Shown here: positions 8,055 through 16,916 of the stretch, one piece after another
How positions within the stretch are numbered: position 1 is the stretch's first letter
Layout: each line of letters begins with the position of its first letter
NCBI GenBank assembly: GCA_958370325.1
Contig: CATXJW010000015.1
Span: 1 to 43,983, forward strand
Reading direction: 5' to 3'
Source of the DNA: an uncultured Collinsella sp.
Lineage (GTDB): Bacteria > Actinomycetota > Coriobacteriia > Coriobacteriales > Coriobacteriaceae
DNA: 43,983 nt
The notes under the pieces: generated by a model
Told to the model about the DNA's origin: nothing
What the model saw: only the letters and a program-made list of their open reading frames with translations
The model's database searches: none
Program-made: the position numbers and the translations under genes

Positions 8055-8594
8055 ATGAAGGTTATTCTTCTCGATGAGATCAAGGGCAAGGGCGGCGAGG
8101 GTGACGTCGTAGAGGTCGCTCAGGGTTACGCTGAGAACTTCCTGTTCCCCAAGAAGCTCGCTGTTGCCGCCACCAAGGGCAACCTCAAGCAGCTTGACGA
8201 GCGTCGCAACAACATCGCCAAGCGCGAGGCCGTCCGTCTGGCTACCGCCAACGAGACCAAGGCTGCCTTCGAGGGCAAGACGGTCACCGTTGACGTCAAG
8301 GTCGGCGACGAGGGCATCCTCTTTGGCTCCGTTACCGCCGCTATGATCGCTGACGCCATCAAGGCTCAGCTCGGTATGGACATCGACCGCAAGCGCGTCG
8401 AGCTCGGTAAGCCCATCAAGGTTGCCGGTGCCCACACCGTTGCCATCTCGCTGTACCGCGAGATCAAGGCCGAGGTTGTCGTCCTCGTCGGCGTTACCGC
8501 CGAGGAGCTCGCTGCCGAGGCTGAGGCTGAGGAGGCCGCTGAGGTCGCCGAGGCCGAGACCGCCGAGGTCGAGACTGAGGCTGCTGCCGAGTAG
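8055..8594 (+). CDS. rplI: Large ribosomal subunit protein bL9 with acidic C-terminal tail
   Basis: 179 residues, about 30 longer than most L9 proteins. Residues 1-148 are the standard two-domain L9: MKVILLDEIKGKGGEGDVVEVAQGYAENFLFPKKLAVAAT, the long connecting helix (KQLDERRNNIAKREAVR) and the C-terminal domain with GILFGSVTAAMIADAIK and HTVAISLYREIKAEVVVLV. The extra tail is almost only Ala, Glu and Val (about residues 149-179), acidic and low in complexity. L9 binds 23S rRNA at the base of the L1 stalk and helps keep the frame. It is the last gene of the block before a strong terminator; AAGGGAG precedes the ATG. Confidence 0.96.
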   Translation: MKVILLDEIKGKGGEGDVVEVAQGYAENFLFPKKLAVAATKGNLKQLDERRNNIAKREAVRLATANETKAAFEGKTVTVDVKVGDEGILFGSVTAAMIADAIKAQLGMDIDRKRVELGKPIKVAGAHTVAISLYREIKAEVVVLVGVTAEELAAEAEAEEAAEVAEAETAEVETEAAAE

Positions 8595-8626
8595 CATTTG
8601 CTGCAACGCAACAATCTTGTTCTAAG

Positions 8627-8658
8627 AAGGGCGCTCTGGGAAACCAGGGCGCCCTTTT
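8627..8658 (+). terminator. Intrinsic terminator of the rpsF operon
   Basis: AAGGGCGCTCTGG (8627-8639), GAAA tetraloop, CCAGGGCGCCCTT (8644-8656) and TTTTATTTT. The 13-bp stem with a GNRA loop is a textbook terminator and separates dnaB from the ribosomal block. Confidence 0.92.
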
Positions 8659-8818
8659 ATTTTCTACGCTCGGCGAGTGCCATGGCAGGCGTTGCGGTGA
8701 AGTCCCAAATGCGGAACCGTTCATCCGTTTCGTTCGGTGATGATTGCCGGGGCGCGGCCCGTTTTGGGACTGTGGCTGATACTATGGATGCTCGCAAGCG
8801 ATATGAATGAGGATGCTC

Positions 8819-10210
8819 ATGGCATATGACGATAGGGAGACCGGGTTGACGGTCGAGGACCGTGGTTCCAAGTTGGGTCTCCCCCAAAACCAAGATGCAG
8901 AGGCCAACGTACTGGCTGCCATGCTGCTATCGCCCGAGGTGGTCGAAGAGGCCCAGGTCGAGCTGCAGCCTGATGACTTCTACCGGCCCATTCATAAGAC
9001 CATCTATACCGCGATGGTCGATATGTACAACAGCCGCATTCCCATCGATTCCATCTCACTGATCGATTACCTGCGAAGCATCAACAAGCTCGATGCCGTG
9101 GGCGGCGAGGCGTACATTTTGGAGCTGATGGGTCAGACCCTGTCGCTCGTCAACTGGCAGCACCATGCCGCCATCGTTCGCCGTGATTCGATGCTGCGCG
9201 AGCTGATCGGCGCTACCAACGAGATCAACGCGCTGGCCTATAACGCCCCCACCGACACCAAAGAGGTCGTGGAGCTGGCTGAGAGCAAGCTGCTCAAGGT
9301 TACGGCGCGCGAGGTCAAGTCGAGCTACAAGACGCTGACCGAGTTTATGGTCGAGGCCTATAACGAGGCCGAGGAAGTGTGCCAGGCCGGTGGTCAGGCG
9401 GCGGGTGTGCCCACCGGCTTTCCGTCACTCGACCGTATGCTCATGGGCTTCCGCGAGGGCCAGCTCATCATCATCGGCGCCCGTCCTGCTGTAGGTAAGA
9501 CGTCGTTCGCTCTGAACCTGGCGCTCAACGCTGCCGCCGCGGGTTATACAGTCGGCTTCTTCTCGCTGGAGATGTCGGGCAAGGAAATTGCCCAGCGCCT
9601 GATTTGCGCCTATGCCATGATGTCGATCAGCGACTTTCGCACGGGCCGCATTAGTCCCGAGCAGTGGGCCAATATCAACGAGGCTACGCAGACTTTGTCC
9701 AAGCTCGATATCCTGATTGACGATACGCCCGGTACCACGGTGACCGAGATTCGCGCCAAGAGCCGCCGCATGCTCCATAACAAGGAGAAGGCAATCATCA
9801 TCCTGGACTACCTGCAGCTGGTGAGTCCTCCGCCGGGCCGTCGTTCCGAGAGCCGTACCGTCGAGGTCTCCGAGATGTCGCGTGGTTTAAAGATCATGGC
9901 CAAGGAGCTCAAGATTCCGCTCATTGCACTGTCGCAGCTGTCACGTCAGGTCGAATCCCGTACCGGCAAGCGCCCGCAGCTTTCCGACCTGCGCGAATCG
10001 GGCTCCATCGAGCAGGACGCCGACATCGTCATGTTCCTGGACCGCTCCGCCGACGAGGCCGAGGCCTCGCGCGATGATCGACCCGACGAGGGCGTTACGC
10101 GTATCGTCGTGGCCAAGAACCGTTCGGGCCCGATCGGTGACGTCGACCTGATGTTCCTACCGGCATCCACCAAGTTCTATGAGCTTGATGGGGCGCATGC
10201 CGAGGAGTAG
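8819..10210 (+). CDS. dnaB: Replicative DNA helicase DnaB
   Basis: 463 residues from the ATG at 8819, with GAGGA 5 nt upstream; in-frame ATGs at 8807 and 8813 are alternatives. The N-terminal domain (LPQNQDAEANVLAAMLLSPE, residues about 21-40) binds primase. The RecA-like C-terminal half holds Walker A GARPAVGKTS (220-229), then FFSLEMS, the Walker B strand IILDYLQL, LSQLSRQVESR and an arginine-finger region near DLRESGSIEQDADIV. DnaB forms the hexameric fork helicase. No intein or insertion is seen. It lies alone between the rpsF-operon terminator and the purA promoter. Confidence 0.97.
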   Translation: MAYDDRETGLTVEDRGSKLGLPQNQDAEANVLAAMLLSPEVVEEAQVELQPDDFYRPIHKTIYTAMVDMYNSRIPIDSISLIDYLRSINKLDAVGGEAYILELMGQTLSLVNWQHHAAIVRRDSMLRELIGATNEINALAYNAPTDTKEVVELAESKLLKVTAREVKSSYKTLTEFMVEAYNEAEEVCQAGGQAAGVPTGFPSLDRMLMGFREGQLIIIGARPAVGKTSFALNLALNAAAAGYTVGFFSLEMSGKEIAQRLICAYAMMSISDFRTGRISPEQWANINEATQTLSKLDILIDDTPGTTVTEIRAKSRRMLHNKEKAIIILDYLQLVSPPPGRRSESRTVEVSEMSRGLKIMAKELKIPLIALSQLSRQVESRTGKRPQLSDLRESGSIEQDADIVMFLDRSADEAEASRDDRPDEGVTRIVVAKNRSGPIGDVDLMFLPASTKFYELDGAHAEE

Positions 10211-10237
10211 GACAGGCGCCCGTTGCACGGGTATACT
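10209..10237 (+). promoter_or_regulatory. Putative purA promoter
   Basis: AGGACA (10209-10214), exactly 17 nt, then TATACT (10232-10237). The -35 box overlaps the dnaB stop codon. It gives a leader of about 60 nt that contains an imperfect GCGCGCC/GGCGCAC hairpin before the purA ribosome site. Confidence 0.45.
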
Positions 10238-10303
10238 GGGAATGTTTTGTGCTTCTGCGCGCCATCGTGGCGCACAGACAGTCCATGAATGTAAGGAGTA
10301 AAC

Positions 10304-11590
10304 ATGCCGTCAACCGTTTTGGTCGGTGCCCAGTGGGGCGATGAGGGCAAAGGTAAGATCTGCGACCTGGTCGCCGGCGACTTCGATGCCGTCGTGCGCT
10401 ACTCGGGCGGCAACAACGCCGGCCACACCATCGTCGTCAACGGCAAGAAGTACGGCCTGCACCAGGTGCCCTCCGGCATCATGTATTCCGACCACGTGTC
10501 GGTGATCGGTAACGGCTGCGTCGTCAACCCCAAGGTTGTCCTTGAGGAGATCGACATGTTCGAGGGCGACGGCATTACCACCAAGAATCTCAAGATCAGC
10601 GGCAACGCGCATGTCATCATGCCGTACCACATCGATCTGGATGGCGCCTTTGAGCAGAAGCTCGGCAAGAAGAGCATCGGTACCACCAAGCGCGGCATCG
10701 GTCCGTGCTATCAGGACAAGATGGCCCGTATTGGCCTGCGCATGCAGGACATGCTGGACGAGGAGCTGTTCCGCGACAAGCTGGAGACCGCTCTTGCCCG
10801 CGTGAACCCCGAGCTCGAGCTGCTCTATGGCCTGCCCACCTACACCGTGGACCAGATCTGCGAAGAGTACCTGCCCATGGCGGAGCGCCTGCGCCCGTAC
10901 ATCACCGAGACGAGCCTGCTGCTCAACAACATGATCGACGAGGGCAAGACTCTGCTCTTTGAGGGCGCTCAGGCGACACTGCTCGACATCGATCACGGTA
11001 CCTATCCGTACGTAACGTCTTCCAATTGCACCGCCGGCGGCGCCATTACCGGTTCCGGCATTGGCATGAAGAACGTCGACCGCGTGCTGGGCGTCATGAA
11101 GGCCTATATCACCCGCGTCGGTTCGGGCCCCATGCCCACCGAGCTTTCCTATGAGTCCGAGGCCGGCCACACGCTGACCGAGGAGGGCTATGAGTACGGC
11201 GTGACCACCGGTCGCCGCCGCCGCTGTGGTTGGTTTGACGGCCCCATCGCCAACTATGCCTCGCGTGTCAACGGTCTCACCGACATCGCCCTGACCAAGC
11301 TCGACGTGCTTTCGGCCTTCGACACCATTAAGGTGTGCGTTGCCTATGACGTCGATGGCGAGCGCTACACGAGCGTGCCCGAGCACCAGGTGCGCTTTGA
11401 GCACGCCAAGCCCATCTACGAGGAGCTCCCCGGCTGGAAGTGCGATATCACCGGCTGCCGCAGCTTTGAGGAGCTGCCGCAGGAGGCTCAGGACTACGTG
11501 GCGTTTATCGAAGATCTGGCGCACACCCGCGTGACGTTCATTGGCGTCGGCGCCGGTCGCGAGCAGATCATCAACCGATTCTGGAAGTAA
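10304..11590 (+). CDS. purA: Adenylosuccinate synthetase
   Basis: 428 residues, full length. It joins IMP and aspartate with GTP to form adenylosuccinate, the first step to AMP. The P-loop variant GAQWGDEGKGK (about residues 7-17) is followed by the IMP-site stretch YSGGNNAGHTIV. Later come GTTKRGIGPCYQDKMAR, LLFEGAQATLLDIDHGTYPYVTSSN, the TGRRRRCGWFDG motif and the guanine-binding TKLDVL. AAGGAG 8 nt upstream fixes the ATG. It is followed by purD after a hairpin-bearing gap of 117 nt, so the two may be partly co-transcribed. Confidence 0.97.
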   Translation: MPSTVLVGAQWGDEGKGKICDLVAGDFDAVVRYSGGNNAGHTIVVNGKKYGLHQVPSGIMYSDHVSVIGNGCVVNPKVVLEEIDMFEGDGITTKNLKISGNAHVIMPYHIDLDGAFEQKLGKKSIGTTKRGIGPCYQDKMARIGLRMQDMLDEELFRDKLETALARVNPELELLYGLPTYTVDQICEEYLPMAERLRPYITETSLLLNNMIDEGKTLLFEGAQATLLDIDHGTYPYVTSSNCTAGGAITGSGIGMKNVDRVLGVMKAYITRVGSGPMPTELSYESEAGHTLTEEGYEYGVTTGRRRRCGWFDGPIANYASRVNGLTDIALTKLDVLSAFDTIKVCVAYDVDGERYTSVPEHQVRFEHAKPIYEELPGWKCDITGCRSFEELPQEAQDYVAFIEDLAHTRVTFIGVGAGREQIINRFWK

Positions 11591-11611
11591 TCGGTTTATA
11601 CGGTTATTGCG

Positions 11612-11653
11612 ATATACCCCTTTGCAGCCCGGACGGGCGGCCGAGGGGTATAT
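11612..11653 (+). terminator. Hairpin between purA and purD
   Basis: ATATACCCCT (11612-11621) pairs perfectly with AGGGGTATAT (11644-11653), with an inner GC-rich pairing CCCG/CGGG. The T tract is short (TTTG), so it may be a weak terminator or an mRNA-stability element that lowers purD expression relative to purA. Confidence 0.5.
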
Positions 11654-11707
11654 TTGCTTGCAAAGGGCTCGCGCGGAGCGGGCCATTCATCCATAGAGGA
11701 GGCACCC

Positions 11708-13012
<1,305 letters not shown>

Positions 13013-13033
13013 AATCCGAGAGGAATGAGACGG

Positions 13034-13729
13034 ATGGACGAGAAGAACGAAGAGCTCGTGGACGCGCAGATCGTCGAAGAGGACAGCCGCATGTATGGGC
13101 ACGCCGAGGGCGAGCCTGGTGGCGAGGTCGCTGACGAGCCGGCGCTGGTGCTGGGCGACGACGATCCGCACGATGCCGAGCTGCACGAGAAGATTCTTTC
13201 GGAGGAGTGCGCCTGGAAGGGCAAGATCCTCGACGTCCACCGTCTTGAGGTTGAGCTGCCCAACGGTCGCCGCAGCGCCCGCGATATCGTTCGCCATCCG
13301 GGTGCGGCGGCCGTTGTGGCACTGACCGAGAGCGGCAAGATCGTACTGGTGCGTCAGTACCGCACCGCCATCGACCGCGTGACGGTCGAGATTCCCGCCG
13401 GCAAGCTCGATCCAGGCGAGGACCCGCTCGATTGCGCCAAGCGCGAGCTGCATGAGGAGACGGGCTTTAGGGCTGGTCGCATTCGCTTTTTGACGTCGAT
13501 TGTCACGTCCTGCGGTTTTTGCGACGAGATCATTCACATCTACTTGGCCACCAAGCTCGAGTTTGATGCGCCCAACCCCGATGATGACGAATTCGTCAAC
13601 GTTGACTTGGTGCCACTGCACGAGCTGATCGACGCCGTGCTCGACGGCAAGATCGAAGACGCCAAGACCGTCGTGGGCGCTCTTGCCTGCGACAGCATCG
13701 CGCACCGCCTTGGGGGCACGGAGCTTTAA
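13034..13729 (+). CDS. NUDIX hydrolase, ADP-ribose pyrophosphatase type
   Basis: 231 residues. The Nudix box is complete at about 123-145: GKLDPGEDPLDCAKRELHEE followed by TGF, matching G-x5-E-x7-RE-U-x-EE-x-G-U. The preceding VRQYRTAIDRVTVEIPAGK is typical of the ADP-ribose pyrophosphatase branch (cleaving ADP-ribose to AMP and ribose 5-phosphate), so that is the likely substrate class. The first 60 residues are an acidic, low-complexity extension (AEGEPGGEVADEPALVLGDDDPHDAEL) that most relatives lack. The start at 13034 has GAGAGG 10 nt upstream; an ATG at 13025 is too close to it. It is probably co-transcribed with purD. Confidence 0.88.
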   Translation: MDEKNEELVDAQIVEEDSRMYGHAEGEPGGEVADEPALVLGDDDPHDAELHEKILSEECAWKGKILDVHRLEVELPNGRRSARDIVRHPGAAAVVALTESGKIVLVRQYRTAIDRVTVEIPAGKLDPGEDPLDCAKRELHEETGFRAGRIRFLTSIVTSCGFCDEIIHIYLATKLEFDAPNPDDDEFVNVDLVPLHELIDAVLDGKIEDAKTVVGALACDSIAHRLGGTEL

Positions 13730-13810
13730 CGGGCTGAGATGACTGCGGAATCTTTTTCCAACGTTATTAGAGCGGGGACTATCACCTCGCTGGTTTGTGT
13801 AAGTCAGCGA

Positions 13811-13908
13811 AAGTGCTCCATTTGAGACAAGGTGGCCTAAAAGAGGAGGGAAGCGTATGGACATACGCGACCGACGATTGAAGGCCAGATTGTCCAAATG
13901 GGGCACTT
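13811..13908. repeat. 28-bp inverted repeat enclosing the RBS and upstream start of the ABC transporter gene
   Basis: The left arm 13811-13838 (AAGTGCTCCATTTGAGACAA and on to GGCCT) and right arm 13882-13908 (AGGCCAGATTGTCCAAATGG and on to CACTT) are inverse copies with a few mismatches and one gap. The 43-nt loop holds GAGGAGGG (13843-13850), the ATG at 13857 and a smaller perfect palindrome GCGTATG/CATACGC (13853-13868) around that ATG. The right arm is translated if the upstream start is used. Confidence 0.7.
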
Positions 13909-15728
13909 GCAGCGTCGAGACGAAACGCGGTTTGGTAAAACCGCGTAAGGTGATTATGCTGAAGAGGTTTTTGTCTTATTACAAGCCCCAGATGGGGCTT
14001 TTTGTTGCCGATACTGTTTGCGCTCTGGTGCTTGCCGCCATTGACCTGGCGTTTCCCATTATCCTGCGCAATTTGACCGGAGGGTTGTTTACCCAGGGTC
14101 AGGCTGCCATTATGCAGGCGCTCGGCATGATCGCGGTGGGCTTGGTTCTGATGTATGTCATCCGTTGCGCCTGCCGCTACTTTGTGAGCTACTGGGGCCA
14201 CGTGATGGGCGCGCGCATGGAGTCCAAGATGCGCGAGGACCTGTTTGACCAGTACGAGCGCTTTAGCTTTGCATACTTCGACCGCAACAGCTCGGGCGAT
14301 ATGATGAGCCGCGTGGTCAACGACCTATTTGATATCTGTGAGGCAGCGCATCACGTACCCGAGTGGATCATCATCTGCGGTATCGAGATTATCGGCTCGT
14401 TTGTGATCCTCTTTACCATCGCTCCGGTGCTGGCGCTTGCCATGGTCGTGGTGACGGCGGCGTTTGCGGTCGTCATGTTTTGGCAGAACATGCGCATGCG
14501 TGAGGTCTTTAGCGACAACCGCAAAAAGATCAGCGGCATTAATGCGCAGCTGCAGGATTCGCTGGCGGGCATGCGCGTGGTCAAGAGCTTTGCCAACGAG
14601 GAGACCGAGCGTGCCAAGTTCCGTGCCTCTAACGACCGCTACCTTTCGTCCAAGGAGAACATGTACCACGCCATGGGCGTCTATACCGCGACGTATGGCC
14701 TGCTCTCTGGTGTGCTCTATGTGATCGTAGTGCTGCTGGGCGGCTGGCTGGTCGCCCGGGGGCAGCTGCAGGCGGTCGATATGGCGACCTTCGCACTCTA
14801 TATTTCGCTGTTCTGCACGCCGCTCGAGACACTTGTCAATTCGGCCGAAACGTATCAGAAGGCCATTGCCGGCTTTAAGCGTATGGACGAGGTGCTCTCG
14901 ACCGCGCCAGATATTCAGGATAAGCCGGGTGCCGTGGATCTGCAGGTGACGGCGGGCGCTGTTGAGTATCGCGACGTGTGCTTTAGCTATGAGGATGTTG
15001 AGTTGGGCGAGGGCGGCGCCGACGGACGCCCTGTTATCGACCACATGGACCTGTCTATCAAGCCCGGCCAGACCATCGCGCTGGTTGGCCCCTCGGGCGG
15101 CGGCAAGTCTACGACTTGTTCGCTGCTCCCGCGTTTTTACGACGTGGCTGACGGGTCCATCAGCATCGACGGGCAGGACGTGCGCGACGTGACGCAACGG
15201 AGTTTGCGCCGTGCTATTGGCCTCGTGCAGCAGGATGTCTACCTGTTTGACGGTACGATTGGCGAGAATATCGCCTACGGCAAGCCGGGCGCTACGGCGG
15301 GTGAAATCGCCGAGGCCGCTCGCCGCGCCAATATCGATGCCTTTATCGAGTCGCTGCCCCAAGGCTATGACACGATTGTGGGCGAGCGCGGCAGCCGTCT
15401 TTCGGGTGGACAGAAGCAGCGTGTCGCCATTGCGCGCGTGTTTCTCAAGAATCCCAAAATCTTGATCTTGGACGAGGCGACGAGTGCTTTGGATAACGAG
15501 AGCGAGGAAGCGGTTCAGGAGTCGCTCGAAGAGCTGGCACGCGGCCGTACCACGATTATCATCGCCCACCGTCTCTCGACTATTAAGCATGCTGACGAGA
15601 TTGCGACTGTCGAGCATGGTCGCGTTGTGGAACGTGGCACGCATGAGCAGCTTCTCGCCCGTGGCGGCACCTATGCCCGTTACTATCGAATGCAGTTCGA
15701 AGGTGCGCGTGCACACGAGCTCGACTGA
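13857..15728 (+). CDS. ABC exporter half-transporter (fused permease and ATPase)
   Basis: 623 residues if translation starts at 13857, which has the strong site GAGGAGGG 6 nt upstream; family-like sequence begins only at residue 34 (MLKRFLSYYKPQMGLFVADT), where ATG 13956 has AAGG. The first 33 residues are encoded by a repeat element and may be an add-on. Six membrane spans occupy about 40-330. The ATPase has Walker A GPSGGGKSTT (about 411-420), LVQQDVYLFDGTI, signature LSGGQKQR (about 515), Walker B ILILDEATSALD (about 535) and the H-loop IIAHRLS. It is a type I exporter of the MsbA/LmrA kind, probably a homodimer as no partner half is adjacent; substrate unknown. The next gene starts 19 nt later. 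Confidence 0.88.
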   Translation: MDIRDRRLKARLSKWGTCSVETKRGLVKPRKVIMLKRFLSYYKPQMGLFVADTVCALVLAAIDLAFPIILRNLTGGLFTQGQAAIMQALGMIAVGLVLMYVIRCACRYFVSYWGHVMGARMESKMREDLFDQYERFSFAYFDRNSSGDMMSRVVNDLFDICEAAHHVPEWIIICGIEIIGSFVILFTIAPVLALAMVVVTAAFAVVMFWQNMRMREVFSDNRKKISGINAQLQDSLAGMRVVKSFANEETERAKFRASNDRYLSSKENMYHAMGVYTATYGLLSGVLYVIVVLLGGWLVARGQLQAVDMATFALYISLFCTPLETLVNSAETYQKAIAGFKRMDEVLSTAPDIQDKPGAVDLQVTAGAVEYRDVCFSYEDVELGEGGADGRPVIDHMDLSIKPGQTIALVGPSGGGKSTTCSLLPRFYDVADGSISIDGQDVRDVTQRSLRRAIGLVQQDVYLFDGTIGENIAYGKPGATAGEIAEAARRANIDAFIESLPQGYDTIVGERGSRLSGGQKQRVAIARVFLKNPKILILDEATSALDNESEEAVQESLEELARGRTTIIIAHRLSTIKHADEIATVEHGRVVERGTHEQLLARGGTYARYYRMQFEGARAHELD

Positions 15729-15747
15729 TTGATATGACAGGAAGTTT

Positions 15748-16707
15748 ATGGCTGAGAAGAACCCTTTGACTCCGGAAGAAGTGACGGAGTTATTCTCCGA
15801 GATCGACGCATCCGGCGTTTTGGATCCGACGCTTGCCAAAAAGCGCACCGAGCGCATGCGCGAAAAAGAGGCTGCCGTCAAGCGCGGCGACAAGGCGGCA
15901 TTGGCGCAGCTTCGCAGCGTGGATCGCGCGAGTCAGGCAAAACATATCGACCCGCTGTCCGAGGACGATCCTTCGGGTTCGCAGGTGAGTCATACCATTA
16001 CGAAGACCGCTATGGCTGTGGTCATCGGCATCTTGGTGCTGATTGTTGGCATGCAGATTGGCTACGGCGTGATGCGACGCCTGAACACCGCCAATCTGTC
16101 CGAGAGCGTTTCGGTGGATACCGTCTCGACCGCGCTCAAGGGTGGACTCGAGTGGGGCAACGGCTTTACGCAGTTCCCGCTCGACTTTACCGTCGATGAG
16201 GCCGATGAGCGTACGGGCACGGTCGAGGTGACGGTGTTGGACACATCGTCTGCCAACGAGCTCGAGCTGCTGTCCAACGGGCAGATCCAGGCTGCGGCGC
16301 TTGCGACCAACGCCCTGCTCAACGACAAGATCGACCGCGTGGTGTACAACGTGCACGCCTATATCGATGAGGACAGCAATATCCAGCATGATTCTTTCTT
16401 TGGCATGTTCCCCGCGCGGGGTCATCAGAGCGCCATTTTGACGTTTGTATGGACCAAGAGCTCATCGAGCGCCACGAACATCGACTGGAAGATGCATATC
16501 GTGAGCATGGACGATACGATTGCCGAGCGCATTCAAAAGCAGGTGAACTCGGTGTCGTCGCTGATTGAGGACCCGGCGGTGAGCCAGACCAAGATTGACG
16601 AGGAAAAGGCCGAACGTGACCTGGAGCATCGTCTGCATGGCCGCGAGATTTTCCGCGGAGGCAAGCCCGATCGCACACCGTCCGATCTGCTGGAGCAGGA
16701 CAAATAA
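15748..16707 (+). CDS. Single-pass membrane protein of unknown function
   Basis: 319 residues, not recognised. Residues 1-80 are charged and cytoplasmic (LTPEEVTELFSEIDASGVLDPTLAKKRTERMREKEAAVKRGD). One transmembrane helix lies at about 85-108 (TKTAMAVVIGILVLIVGMQIGYGV). An extracytoplasmic domain of about 170 residues follows, with alternating strands (GTVEVTVLDTSS, SAILTFVWTKSSSSATNIDWKMHIVSMDD), then a charged tail. It starts 19 nt after the ABC exporter and ends at a strong terminator, so the two form an operon and it may be an accessory protein of that exporter; this is inference from position only. Confidence 0.75.
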   Translation: MAEKNPLTPEEVTELFSEIDASGVLDPTLAKKRTERMREKEAAVKRGDKAALAQLRSVDRASQAKHIDPLSEDDPSGSQVSHTITKTAMAVVIGILVLIVGMQIGYGVMRRLNTANLSESVSVDTVSTALKGGLEWGNGFTQFPLDFTVDEADERTGTVEVTVLDTSSANELELLSNGQIQAAALATNALLNDKIDRVVYNVHAYIDEDSNIQHDSFFGMFPARGHQSAILTFVWTKSSSSATNIDWKMHIVSMDDTIAERIQKQVNSVSSLIEDPAVSQTKIDEEKAERDLEHRLHGREIFRGGKPDRTPSDLLEQDK

Positions 16708-16713
16708 GACGCC

Positions 16714-16755
16714 ATCATCCCGCGTGAGCTACAAGCCCACGCGGGATGATTTTTT
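16714..16755 (+). terminator. Terminator of the ABC exporter operon
   Basis: ATCATCCCGCGTG (16714-16726) and CACGCGGGATGAT (16738-16750) form a perfect 13-bp stem followed by TTTTT. A CCCCGTCCCAG fragment of the local repeat type follows at 16759. Confidence 0.92.
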
Positions 16756-16879
16756 AATCCCCGTCCCAGAAAAATCATTTATGCATGGGAAGTCATAATT
16801 ATCATTTGGTAAACATTTCGATGAAATTAACGCCATGGAGCATACTTGCGGTTACAATACCGCGAGGCCTAACTACCAA

Positions 16880-16912
16880 CCTTTAAGCCGGTCCCGTGAG
16901 ACCGGGAAGGAG
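16880..16912 (+). promoter_or_regulatory. Putative PyrR-binding loop covering the carA ribosome site
   Basis: CCGGTC (16888-16893) and GACCGG (16900-16905) close a loop whose sequence GGTCCCGTGAGACC fits the PyrR-binding consensus (TCCNGNGAG in the loop). Outside it CCTT (16880-16883) pairs with AAGG (16907-16910), the Shine-Dalgarno of carA. PyrR bound with UMP would hold the ribosome site closed. This is the form of translational pyrimidine control known from other Actinobacteria. No pyrR gene is in the window. Confidence 0.75.
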
Positions 16913-16916
16913 AATT

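Noticed and set aside
6834..8606. Minus-strand open frame of 590 codons over rpsF-ssb-rpsR-rplI
   Set aside because: Runs across four conserved genes on the other strand; composition (Leu/Asp/Gly-rich) is that of a shadow.
14325..15893. Minus-strand open frame of 522 codons opposite the ABC exporter
   Set aside because: Shadow of a gene with intact ABC motifs on the plus strand.
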